Part shown: positions 33,513-45,400 of the stretch, in pieces
Position numbering within the stretch: the first letter of the stretch is position 1
Layout of the letters: each line of letters begins with the position of its first letter
From: Bacillus cereus group sp. RP43
Lineage (GTDB): Bacteria > Bacillota > Bacilli > Bacillales > Bacillaceae_G
Assembly (NCBI RefSeq): GCF_040459645.1
Contig: NZ_JARVHQ010000001.1
Span: 3,596,001 to 3,660,000 of the forward strand
DNA length: 64,000 bases
Reading direction: 5' to 3'
Position numbers and translations under genes: made by a program
The notes under the pieces: generated by a model
Databases searched by the model: none
What the model was told of the DNA's origin: nothing
What the model saw: the letters and a program-made list of their open reading frames with translations, nothing else

Positions 33513-34424
33513 ATGAGTGTGAAAAAAGAGTGGATTGCTCCTCTCGCTTTATTGTTTGTCTCTTTTATTTGGGGAGCTACGTTTGTTGTTGTTCAAAATG
33601 CTATGTCTTTTGTCGGGCCATTTACGTTTAATGGCATTCGTTTTTTATTCGCCGGAATTATTTTATTATTCGTTCAAATGATTTTCTCACAAAAAACTTC
33701 AAAACAGAATATAAAACAGAGTAGTCTCGCTGGATTGATTGTTGGATTCTTTTTATGTGTTGGCTATGTATTACAAACATTCGGTTTACTTTATACAACC
33801 TCTTCAAAAGCTGGTTTCTTAACAGGACTTAGTATCGTTATGGTACCCATTTTGTCTTTTATCTTTTTAAAACAAAAAGCTACCATTTTTATCGTAATGG
33901 GCATTGCTGTGGCAACAGCAGGTTTATACTTATTAACGGCTGGTGATTCTTTTCAATTAAACATTGGAGATATACTCGTTCTCGGTTGCGCTGTCGCTTT
34001 CGCTGCCCATATTCTTGTTAACGGTTTCTTTTCTAAGAAAATATCACCTTTATTACTAAGCACCTCTCAAGTATTAGCTGTCGGTATATTTTCTTCTATT
34101 TGCGCTTTTTTGTTTGAAGATTGGGAAAAATTATTTTCAGTGTCACTATGGACGAATCAGTCCTTTTTATTCGCTCTCTTTCTAACTTCCCTGTTTGCGA
34201 CATCAATTGCTTTTTTCATTCAAACATCTGCACAAAAACACACTTCTCCAACAAGAGTAGCAATTATTTTCGCAATGGAGCCCGTTTTTGCTGCATTAAC
34301 AGGCGTTCTAGTTGCAAACGAACAACTTTCTATTTCTGCCATTATCGGGTGTCTATGTATATTCCTAGGCATGGTTTTTGTTGAACTGCCTTCAAAGACA
34401 AAAAAAGAAGCGCGGGCTGCGTGA
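33513..34424 (+). CDS. EamA/DMT-family transporter
   Basis: 303 residues, ten membrane helices in two EamA repeats: LLFVSFIWGATFVVVQNAM starts the first, and GDILVLGCAVAFAAHILVNGF the second. Substrates range over amino acids and metabolites. The ribosome site ACGGGGG abuts ATG 33513; GTG 33519 has better spacing and is as likely. It ends two bases before the convergent 86-residue gene, with a shared hairpin at the junction. Confidence 0.88.
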   Translation: MSVKKEWIAPLALLFVSFIWGATFVVVQNAMSFVGPFTFNGIRFLFAGIILLFVQMIFSQKTSKQNIKQSSLAGLIVGFFLCVGYVLQTFGLLYTTSSKAGFLTGLSIVMVPILSFIFLKQKATIFIVMGIAVATAGLYLLTAGDSFQLNIGDILVLGCAVAFAAHILVNGFFSKKISPLLLSTSQVLAVGIFSSICAFLFEDWEKLFSVSLWTNQSFLFALFLTSLFATSIAFFIQTSAQKHTSPTRVAIIFAMEPVFAALTGVLVANEQLSISAIIGCLCIFLGMVFVELPSKTKKEARAA

Positions 34425-34442
34425 AGTTACGCTTGTAACTTC
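34423..34442. terminator. Hairpin at the junction of two convergent genes
   Basis: GAAGTTAC-GCTT-GTAACTTC, spanning the EamA stop and the last codons of the minus-strand gene. Confidence 0.6.
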
Positions 34443-34687
34443 CGCATAAAAGCCTTAGCGCTTTTTTTATCTTTAATATCTTCTTCTTTCAATCGCTCTA
34501 ACAAAGCAACAAAATAACTACCATCAAACTGTAATTGATGTTTAATCGTCGCTTCTATTGCTGCGTTCACAATTCCATCAGATGCGCCAGTATATCCTTG
34601 TCCGAACATGATAAACCCTTGCGCTTCCTCTGATAACTTAAATCCTTTCGTATGTAAGAATGAAAGATAATCTTCTACTGTCTGCAT
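34427..34687 (-). CDS. Hypothetical protein
   Basis: 86 residues, soluble, mostly helical: TVEDYLSFLHTKGFKLSEEA, then FIMFGQGYTGASDGIVNAAI and a lysine-rich end. AGGTGGG precedes the ATG. It resembles small conserved proteins of bacilli (DUF6123-like as I recall), but that is not certain and no function is known. Convergent and nearly abutting with the EamA gene. Confidence 0.7.
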   Translation of the reverse strand: MQTVEDYLSFLHTKGFKLSEEAQGFIMFGQGYTGASDGIVNAAIEATIKHQLQFDGSYFVALLERLKEEDIKDKKSAKAFMRKLQA

Positions 34688-34869
34688 GATATTCCCACCT
34701 ACTCAAAAATTCTCCACTTCCTATCATACATGTTTTTACACCCTAAGAGAATGAAATTTCTTTGACAACTTTGTAAATCCATTGTCTACTCCGCTAAAAA
34801 TAAAGGATTTCCTTATAATATGAAGAAACTTGTAAAGTGGAAATAATTTTGTATTAAAGGGGAGTCATA

Positions 34870-35430
34870 ATGAAACAAGCTCTATTAATTATTGATGCTC
34901 AACAAGAACTAATTGATGGAAATGAACAAGAAAATGAAGTGTTCCGTAAAACCGAGCTATTAGCTACACTAAATACAGCTGTACAGAAAGCAATTGATTC
35001 AAATGCCCTTATTGTTTTCGTAAGAGATACTGATGTTGCTTCTGGTAGCGGCGTGGGCTTTGAAGTACATAATCAAATTCAAGTACCTCAGTCTGCAATC
35101 CTTATTAATAAAGCAGCAACAAATTCATTCTATGGCACTTCTTTACTTGAACTTTTAAAAGAAGAGAAGATTAATCATCTCGTTATAGGTGGATGTAAAA
35201 CAGAACATTGTATTGACACCGCTGTTAGAACAGCAACGGTACAAGGGTTTGATGTTACGTTAATTAAAAATGGTCATTCAACAACTGACTCTAACGTATT
35301 GGCCGCAGAGCAAATTATCGAACACCATAATAAAACTTTACACGGTCATTATAATGTTGATCATTTTTCTATGGTGAGAGATATCGAGGAAGATCTCTTT
35401 CAACCAACTCATGACCAATATCGTGATTAG
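34870..35430 (+). CDS. Isochorismatase-family cysteine hydrolase
   Basis: 186 residues, alpha/beta fold. The triad is visible: D9 in LLIIDAQQELIDG, a Lys in LINKAATNSFYGT, and the Cys in VIGGCKTEHCIDTAV. Members hydrolyse nicotinamide, isochorismate or N-carbamoyl compounds; the specific substrate is not known. AAAGGGGAG precedes the ATG. TTGACA at 34762 and a TATAAT further on may belong to its promoter, but the spacing does not fit. Confidence 0.88.
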   Translation: MKQALLIIDAQQELIDGNEQENEVFRKTELLATLNTAVQKAIDSNALIVFVRDTDVASGSGVGFEVHNQIQVPQSAILINKAATNSFYGTSLLELLKEEKINHLVIGGCKTEHCIDTAVRTATVQGFDVTLIKNGHSTTDSNVLAAEQIIEHHNKTLHGHYNVDHFSMVRDIEEDLFQPTHDQYRD

Positions 35431-35440
35431 GTTTAATCAT

Positions 35441-35478
35441 AAAAAAAGAATCCTTTACTTTATAAGGATTCTTTTTTT
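35441..35478. terminator. Bidirectional terminator
   Basis: AAAAAAAGAATCCTT pairs with AAGGATTCTTTTTTT around an 8-base loop, between convergent genes. Confidence 0.93.
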
Positions 35479-36337
35479 ATCCAAAAATTTGTGCTGCAAT
35501 GCTATATAGTTCACTATTCCTTTTTAATAATTGACCACTATTTTTCACCATTATTGGTGGTGTATTCACCTTCTGAAAACCACCAATCTCTAATTCTTTC
35601 ATAAAGGCTTCCTTTCCTTCTGGCACATCAATTCTTAATTTACCATTATGCTCTCTTGCTAAATGATGAACAATTCGCATTGCCATTTCATCATTTTTAG
35701 CAACGACTGGTCCTATTATTTTATTTTGTGACGTTTGTATACTTATACCGTATCCTAATACATTTTGTTGTGCATCCTTTATAACAATACATTGTTCACT
35801 TTGTATCATTCGATACTTTAAAAACTCTTCTCTATTTGTTCCAAATGCATCTTTATCTATTTGTATTATTTCTTCTAAATCACGTTCTTCATAATTTACA
35901 ATATACTCTTCATTTCCTACACAATGATAATTCGCATTATATGAGTTACATATGTATTTAGAAACATAACTAACGGCCCTGAATCCTAGTTTTTCATATA
36001 AAACTTTTCCCTCATCCGTAGCAATAAGCATAATGGGGCGGTGAGTTGATACGCTTTTAACGCATGAATCCGTTATTATCTTTCCAATCCCTTTCCCCTT
36101 ATAATCCGGATGTACAATTACCATTCCAATAGATGCTAACGCCTCTCCGTATAATATAATTGCCGCACTAGCAATAAGCTCCTTTCTCTCATTCCACACA
36201 CCGTATACAATACCTGAGTCGAAAATCGTCTCAATTTCTTCTGTATTATAATCCCATCCAATATAAGAAGATAACGCAACAATATCCCCTATTTTTTCTT
36301 TTCTAAGACGCTCCACTCTAATTTCCAATTCACTCAT
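35477..36337 (-). CDS. GNAT acetyltransferase with two GNAT domains
   Basis: 286 residues. The first GNAT fold (about 1-130) has the acetyl-CoA loop in MVIVHPDYKGKGIGKII and ends LYEKLGFRAV. The second half (about 145-275) repeats the fold order but with a weaker loop, as in double-GNAT proteins where the second domain is structural. Substrate unknown. AAGGAG precedes the ATG. It lies divergent from the giant DUF11 gene with 122 bases between. Confidence 0.85.
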   Translation of the reverse strand: MSELEIRVERLRKEKIGDIVALSSYIGWDYNTEEIETIFDSGIVYGVWNERKELIASAAIILYGEALASIGMVIVHPDYKGKGIGKIITDSCVKSVSTHRPIMLIATDEGKVLYEKLGFRAVSYVSKYICNSYNANYHCVGNEEYIVNYEERDLEEIIQIDKDAFGTNREEFLKYRMIQSEQCIVIKDAQQNVLGYGISIQTSQNKIIGPVVAKNDEMAMRIVHHLAREHNGKLRIDVPEGKEAFMKELEIGGFQKVNTPPIMVKNSGQLLKRNSELYSIAAQIFG

Positions 36338-36459
36338 TCTCCATCTCCTTATCTAGACATTTAAATCATTCTTACCAAATCAACTTTTACATGTTTCCCT
36401 TTCTATGTCACACACATATCCTATTTTGACCAAGACTATATTGTAAATGAGGTGACAAC

Positions 36460-39400
36460 ATGCCCATTACGAATCGATTTTCTACCACCACTAACGGCGC
36501 ACTCGCTATTACAGGAAACACACTCGGTTTAAGTAAAATTAGTAATCAAAACCGTGCTGGTACAATCGGGGCAATTGGTGCATTCGTAACTACTAATACC
36601 ACTTTACAAGTAACTACTTTTCCTGCTGGTACAACATTAAACTATACACAAAATAGTTCTACCGCTATTTTAAATATCCCTGCTGGTAGTACTATTCTTT
36701 ACGCAGAACTCGTTTGGGGCGGAAACTATTTATCTCGTGATCAAAACATTACGAGTGTATTAGGAAACCCAGTTTCTTTTACAACACCTGTGTCAACATA
36801 CTCAATTACCCCTTCAGCTGTTACAGCTTCTAATCAAACATTCGTTTCTGGCTCTGTCACATTTGGATTCTATACACGGTCCGCAGATGTAACATCCCTC
36901 GTTCAAGCTGGAGGATCCGGCTCTTATACAACTGGCTCTGTCCCTGGACTTGTTGATCCTTTAGATGCTTCTAATGGGGCTATCAATTCTTCTGGATGGA
37001 CGCTCATTGTCGCTTATCAAAACGGTTCCTTACCCGCAAGAAATTTAACAATTTACGTAGCTGGTAACCGTGTTTCTGTAGAAACTGGTAGTGCAGATGT
37101 ATCTGTCTCAGGATTTTTAACACCTGCTGGGGGACCTGTAAGCGGGAGATTGTTTATAAGTTCTACTGAAGGGGATGCCGATTTAACTGGGGATCAAGCT
37201 TTATTCGGACCAAATTTCAGTTCATTAAATGCTTTATCTGGGCCAAATAATGCTGTAAATAATTTCTTCGGTTCTCAAGTTAATAATGCTGCCGGAAATT
37301 TAGATACAACTGGGACATTTGGAACACGAAATCAAAGTGCTTCTACAAGCACAAATATCTCCGCCGGCCGGCAAGGTTGGGACATTACTTCTATTGATAT
37401 TTCTCCTTATTTAACAAACTCCCAAGTTTCCGCCGCAATCCGTTTAACAACTAACGGCGATGCATATATGTTAAATACAGTCGGATTACAAATTAATATA
37501 AACTCACCTAACATACAAGCAACGAAAAGCGTGAATAGAAGCGTCGCTGCAATTGGAGATATTCTCACTTATACCGTTACGATTCCTAACACCGGTCTTC
37601 TGCCCGCTAATAACGTTACTTTTACAGACATACTCCCTAACGGCACGTCCTTTATACCTGGCACTGTAACGATAGATAACGTACCACAAACAAATGCAAA
37701 TCCTGCCGCTGGTATATCTCTCGGAACAATTAATAATAACTCTTCTCGTACAGTAACTTTCCAAGCAACTGTTGTTTCTCTTCCAAGTCAAAACCCTATC
37801 TCTAACACTGCTAATATTACATTTCAATATACACCAATTGCCGGAGGAACGACATTTAACGGTATTGCAACAAGCAACTCTGCTGGTACTCAAATTAACC
37901 TCGCAGATATTAATGGCACAAAATCAGTTAATAAAATCTTTACCGATATTGGCGAAACGTTAACTTACAATATTGCCTTAGCTAATATAGGGAATATTGC
38001 GGCAACTAGTGTTGTATATACAGATCCGATTCCTAGCGGGACTACTTTCATTCCAGGGAGTGTAACTGTTAACGGAGTTACTCAAGCTGGAGCAAATCCC
38101 GCTAATGGTATATTAATTGGCTCTATTGCTGCAAATTCTACTACTACTATTTCCTTTCAAGTATTCGTTCCCTCTATCCCCCAAACAAATCCAATATTAA
38201 ATAGTGGTACAACAACATATCAATACATTCCTGTGCCAAATCAACCCGCAGTAAGCGGGACTGATACGACGAATATTGTCTCTACTCAAGTGAATAATGC
38301 TACTGTAACAATGACGAAAGCAGTAGATAAAAACTATGCAGATATTGGCGATACACTGACTTACACTGTTGCCTTTACAGGTACAGGTAATACGAATGCG
38401 AACAATGTTATTTTTACAGATGTCATTCCTACAGGAACAACTTTTGTCCTAAACAGTTTAACAATAGATGGCTCGACACAAGTTGGCGCAAATCCTGCTA
38501 ATGGTGTGAACATAGGATCCATCCCAACTGGCACAACCAAAAGTGTTTCATTTCAAGTAGTAGTAAGCACAATACCCGCGTCAAATGTCGTATCTAATGG
38601 ATCAAGCGCTTCTTATCAGTACACCGTCAATCCTAGCCAATCACCCGTTACGAAAAACATTTCTTCTAATCTCGCTTCCACTCAAATTAACAATGCGAAT
38701 TTAACATTAACAAAATCTACAAATAAACAATTTGCCACAATTGGCGAGACTATAAGTTATACAATCCTTATTACAAACAGTGGAAATACGGCCGCTAATA
38801 ACGTTCAACTAACAGATCCACTTCCAAATGGAACGATCTTAACATTAGGTTCTGTGACGCTCAACGGCGTTTTGCAAAATGTAGATTCTCTCGTTGCCTT
38901 ACCTATCGGCACAATTCCTGGTGGAGCTACTTTTACCTTATCCTTCCAAGTAACAGTCATCAATATTACTGCACAAAACCCTATCATTAATAACGCTTTT
39001 TCCTCTTATATTTACACTGTAAATCCAAGCCTGCCACCAACTTCAAAAACAGCAAATTCTAATTCTGTTACATCAACAATTAGACTAGCAAATCTTCATG
39101 CTAGTAAATCTGTAAATCAAACGTTTGCGGAAGTTGGAGATGTATTAACTTACACCTTTGCTCTTACAAACGATGGAAATGTTGCGGCGAACAATGTATT
39201 ACTATCCGATTCCATTGCGAATGGTACTTCCTTTGTGCCAAACAGTGTTATAGTTAACGGTGTTACTCAGTCGGGCGCAACACCAGCTAGCATCAATATT
39301 GGTAGCATCAATGCTAATACTACAATTACAGCTTCATTCCAAATATTAATAACTAGTATTCCAAACCCTAACCCTATTTTGAATAGCGCTTCCGTTTCCT

Positions 39401-42400
39401 ATAACTTTATCGTTGATCCAAACGCTTCTCCTGTAAGTACAAACACAACTACAAACACTACATTTATCCAAGTTAATGATGCAAATGTAATTTCGGCAAA
39501 AACAGTGGATCGAGCGTTCGCTACTGTTGGAGATATATTAACTTATACCGTTTCTTTAACTAATACAGGAAGCGTTTCTGCTGATAGTCCAATTTTCGTA
39601 GATACAAATCCAGATGGCACTACCTTTATTCCAAACACTTTCCTTATTAACGGTGTACTCCAAAATAACGCAGATCCAAATATAGGTGTTCCGTTACCTT
39701 CCATTCCTGCTAACGGCTCACTTACCGTCTCTTATCAAGTAACTGTCACTTCTTTACCAGTGCAAAACCCAACAATAAATTCTTCAAGTACACAGTATAG
39801 TTTTATTCTAAATCCGGGCGATCCACCAACTATAGAAACATCTTTAAGCAACACTGTAAGTACACAAATTAATTTAGCAAATGTAGTTATTGTCAAAGAG
39901 GCAGATTTAACTATCGCCGATGTTGGGCAACCAATCACATATACAATTTCCTTAGCTAACCTTGGCAATACTACAGCAAACAATGTTGTTGTTACCGATA
40001 TAATCCCTCCTGGTACGACTCTCGTACCAAATAGTATTTTTATAGGTGGCGCTTTACAGCTAGGTGCAGACCCAAGTACCGACCTTCAAGTCGGCTCCAT
40101 TCCTGCTGGTGGTTTTACAACGATTGTTTTTCAAATAAGTGCAAATGGGCTACCTTTACCAAATCCAGTTCAAAATAGCGCTTCACTTCAATATAGCTTT
40201 ATCGCCGATCCGAGTTTACCTGCTGTTGTTAGAAACGCTGCTAGCAATATAGTAACTACACAAATTAATACTGCTAATATTCTTGCTACAAAACTAACAA
40301 GCACAAATTTCGCTGATGTTGGTGATGTCATATTATATGCGACTATTTTAACAAATAACGGGAATATCCCTGCTTCTAATGTAACGTTTACAGATATCAT
40401 TCCAGCGGGTACCCTCTTCATTCCTAATACTGTAACGATTAACAATGTCCCTATAGCAAATGCAAATCCTGCTAACGGTATTTTGATCGGTACGATAGGA
40501 GCAAATTCATCCCGTACCATTGCATTTCAAGTTTTTGTACCAAATATTCCTGCGGTAAATCCGATTACGAATCAATCGAGCACTTCATTCCAATATACGT
40601 ATGACCCATCCAAACCAGCTGTAATGCAAATGGCGGCTTCTAACACTGTACAAACAACAATTAATAACGCTACGATTACCGCTACAAAATCTGCAGATAA
40701 ACAGTTTGCTAACGTAAATGATATTATTACGTACACGACTACTTTAACGAATAGTGGGAACACACTTGCATCAAATGTAATATTTACAGATATAATTCCA
40801 AACGGGACATCGTTTATTCCTAATAGTGTAACAGTAAATGGGAATACACTCCCTAATGTAAATCCAGCAAACGGAATTGCAATTGATCCAATCAATCCGA
40901 ATGCAAATACGATAATTTCGTTCCAAGTTCAAGTAAATTCTATCCCGAATCCGAATCCAATCCCGAATCAAAGTAATACAGCATACCAATATGTCGTAAA
41001 TCCTAATTTACCTCCAGCATCCGCCAGTGCGCTAAGTAATCTAATAACAACTCAAATTAATAACGCTACGATTGTTGCTACTAAGTCAGTGAACACACCG
41101 ACAGCTGCAATTGGAGACATCGTTACCTATACGATTGCAGTAACAAATACAGGAAACATCCCTGCTAGTGCAACTGTTTTAACGGATGGACTTGGACCAG
41201 GTGCATCCTTCGTCCCAAATTCCGTTACGATAAATAACGTTTCACAACCCGGATTAGACCCTTCATTAGGAATTCAATTAAGCGATATTTCACCACTTGG
41301 AACTACATTCATTACATTCCAAGTGAAAATTCTCGAAATTCCTCCTAGTGGTACTTTAACGAATAACGCCCTTGTAAATTATGAATATACAGTGAATCCA
41401 AACCAATCACCTGCTGTTGGAAGCACTGTAACAAACACGACCGCTACCCCAATTGTTGACGCTACTTTAGTTTTAAATAAAAATGCGAGTACAACTTTCG
41501 CTACGATTGGTGATACGATTACATTCACTTCATCTGTTACAAACACAGGAAATACTACTGCGAACAACATTATTTTTACAGATACAATTCCAAATGGTAC
41601 TGCCTTTGTCCCAAATAGCTTTAAGATAAACGGTGTAACTATCCCGAATGCAAATCCACAAAACGGTATCAATATTGGTAACATGAATTCAAATGCATCG
41701 GTTACACTTAGTTTTCAAGTAACCATTACAACTCTTCCTAACCCTAATCCAATTCCGAACAAATCATCGCTTCAATATAGCTTTATTGTAGATATAAATG
41801 AACCACCTGTTTCACGAACAGTTAAATCTAATAAAACCTTTACACAAGTAAATACGGCTTCCGTTATCTCAACAAAAACTGCAAGCAGTGCATTTGCTGC
41901 TGTTGGCGATACCATTACGTATACAACTACTCTCACTAATAGCGGCAATACTACTGCAAACACACCTGTTTTTATCGATATATTACCACCTGAAGTTTCA
42001 TTCGTTCCTGATAGCGTACAAATTAATACCATCCCACAACTTGGATTTAGACCAGATAACGGGATTCCTTTAGACTCAATTCCAGTTGGAGGAATAACAA
42101 CAATTAGCTTTCAAGCTATCGTTGGCTCAATACCAGCTACAAATCCAACGTTGAACCAATCTAGCACAACATACTCTATCATTGTTGATCCTACCCAGCC
42201 ACCGGTGACAGAAACAGCTACAAGTAATCCAACTTTAGTTCAAATTAACGAAGCAATTATTCAAGCAACGAAAAGTGTGGATCGACTATTTTCTGACGTC
42301 GCACCTGGAAATTCATTTTTAACGTATACAGTTTTATTGAAAAATATAGGGAACACAACTGCTACTAATATCATTTTTACAGATTCGATTCCAAATAATA

Positions 42401-45400
42401 CAGTATTTATAGAAGATAGTGTTCGAGTAGGTGGGGTTTTATTACCTGGGGTAAATCCAGCAAACGGGATACCAATTGGGGATATTATCGCAGAGGACTT
42501 TATAAACGTCACCTTCCGTGTTCAAGTAGTTAGTATTCCAAATCCAATTTTCACAATTGGACCAGGTGGACCAAACTCACCGGTTGTAAACGACGCTTCT
42601 ATTAATTATCAATTTATGACAGGACCTAATTTGCCACTTGTTTCAAGAAATACGACATCCAATCCTGTTTCGACACAAATAAATTCCGGGGAAATTGTGG
42701 CCGTTAAATCTGTAGATAAAACTTTCGCAACGATTGGAGATACACTTTCTTATACAATTTCATTAATTAATCCAGGAAATGTAGCATCACAAAATGTGCT
42801 ATTTACTGATATTTTACCTGAAGGAACAACATTTATATCCGGAACTTTTACAAACGAATTAGGTACTCAGCAAATTGGAAATCCAGGAAACGGGATTCAG
42901 ATTGGAAATATAAATCCCGGTAGTACAGCTACCATTACAATAAACGCACTTGTAACAAACATTCCAAGTATAAATCCTATCTCTAATTCTAGTTCTATAC
43001 AATTTCAACATATTGTCGATCCAAGTCAACCAGCTATAACACAAACCGCTTCATCTAATACCATTACTACGACAATAAATAGCGCAATATTAACTACAAC
43101 AAAAAGTGCTGATAAATCTATAGTTTCTGTTGGAGATACAATTACGTATACAACTACTATTACAAATACAGGAAATACACCAGCAACGAATATAACATTC
43201 ACAAGCGCTATTCCAGCCAGCACTACATTCATACCAAATTCAGTCACAATAAATGGCGTTCAGCAGCCCGGTACGCAGCCGGCACTTGGAGTAAATATAC
43301 CCACTATCGCCCCTGGCGAAACAGTAACTGTTACTTTCCAAGTAAATGTTATTTCTGTTCCCCCTTCAAGTTCAATTATGGGTAATGACACAATTTTATA
43401 CTCTTATACTATTGATCCAAACGGAACTCCTGCGACAACTTCTACTTCAACGAATATTGTTACAAACCCTGTACTAGATGCTATGATAACGATGGTAAAA
43501 TCGGTCGATCAAACGCTCGTAACGCTAGGTGATACCATAACCTATACGACAATTTTAACGAATAACGGTAATACAAATGCGACAAATATCACCTTTACTG
43601 ATCTCATACCAGATGGCACAACGTTTATTACTGATAGCGTTACAATAAATGGCACCACACAAATTGGTCTTAATCCTAATACAGGTATAACGATTGGATC
43701 AATTGCTCCTAACAGCTCAATATCTATAGCATTTCAAGTTACCGCTACTTCTACACCAGTTCAAAATCCTATTGCTAATTCCGCTACTGCTGCTTACACA
43801 TTTATCGCTGATCCAAATGCACCGATTGTTTCAAGAACTGTTACTTCAAACACAACGTTTACTACAATTAATACAGCTACCATTCTTTCATCGAAACAAG
43901 TTGATAAAGCTTTTAGCCACATCGGCGATACACTCACTTATACTGTCGCTCTAACAAACAATGGAAATTCATCTGCACAAAATGTTATTTTCACAGATAC
44001 AGTGCCAAGCGGAACAGCATTTATTGCAAACACATTTTCTATTAATGGAATCCCTCAAAGTGGCGCGGATCCAACGAACGGTGTAAATATTGGGCCTATA
44101 ACAGCCGGGACTACAGTAAATGTTTCATTCCAAGTGACCGTGACGTCATTACCAATCGAAAACCCAATTGTAAATTTCTCATCGACATCGTATCAATTGG
44201 TCTCACCACCTGAGGCAGAAACTTCGATTAGTAACCCTGTTTCAACGCTAATTAGAGAAGCCATATTATCCATGACGAAAAACGAAAGTGTATCCTATGC
44301 AGATATCGGGCAAACTGCTTTTTACACTACTTCTATTGCGAATATAGGAAATACGGATGCAGCTAACATTGTATTCACAGATGTATTACCAAGTGGAATC
44401 ACGTTTGTTCCTAACACATTAACTGTCGATGGCATTTTACAACCTGATGCGAATCCGAATACAGGTGTGTTACTTGCAGCACTTCCGCCAAATGAAATAT
44501 ATAGTATCGTCTTTCAAGTTACGGTTAACAGCATCCCACCTTTTAATCCAGCACCGAATACAGCATCAACGACGTATGAGTTTACTGTTGATCCAAATAA
44601 TCCTCCTGTTTCAAATACAGCTAATTCTAACACTACGCTGCTTCAAATAAACAACGCAACTATTATAAGTACAAAAACAGAAAATCTTACTTTTGCGGAT
44701 ATTGGTAATATAATAACATTTACACTTAACCTTCCTAATACCGGGAATGTGGCTGCTACTGATGTAACTATTATCGATATTCTTGATAGCAATTTAAGTT
44801 TCGTTCCAAACAGTTTCACAGTTAATGGGCAAACCATTCCAAACGCTGATTTATCTACTGGTGTAAATATTGGTTCAATTAGTGGTGGTAATACGGCAAT
44901 CGTTACATTCCAAGCAACTGTTACTACACTTCCGACACTTAATCCAATTTCTAATTCTGCTTCTACCACATATCATTATGTCGTTGATCCTAGCCAACCA
45001 CCTATTACAACTTCCAATCAATCTAATACAACGACAACACAAATTAATAGTGCTATCCTTACTGCACAAAAAGATTCAAATGTGTCTACGGTAGATATTG
45101 GGCAGGATATCGTCTACACCGTTACAATTACAAATAGCGGAAATGTTAGTGCGACGAATGTTATTTTTACCGATCTTATTCCAGACGGAACTTCCTTTGA
45201 ACCGAATAGTTTTACACTTAACGGAACTAGCATCCCAAATGCAAACATAATTACAGGCGTTCCAATTGGTGATATCGCGCCAAACGAATCTGTCATCGTA
45301 GCATTTCATATTAATGCCAATGAAATTCCGCCTATAAATCCAATTACCAATCAAGCTAGCGTTAGTTTTCAACATATCGTTAATCCAGCTAATCCTCCAG

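Noticed and set aside
36410..36425. SigK/SigE promoter for the giant gene
   Set aside because: CATATCCTA fits the -10 pattern, but no AC- or ATA-type -35 lies at the right distance; kept only as a remark in the gene entry.
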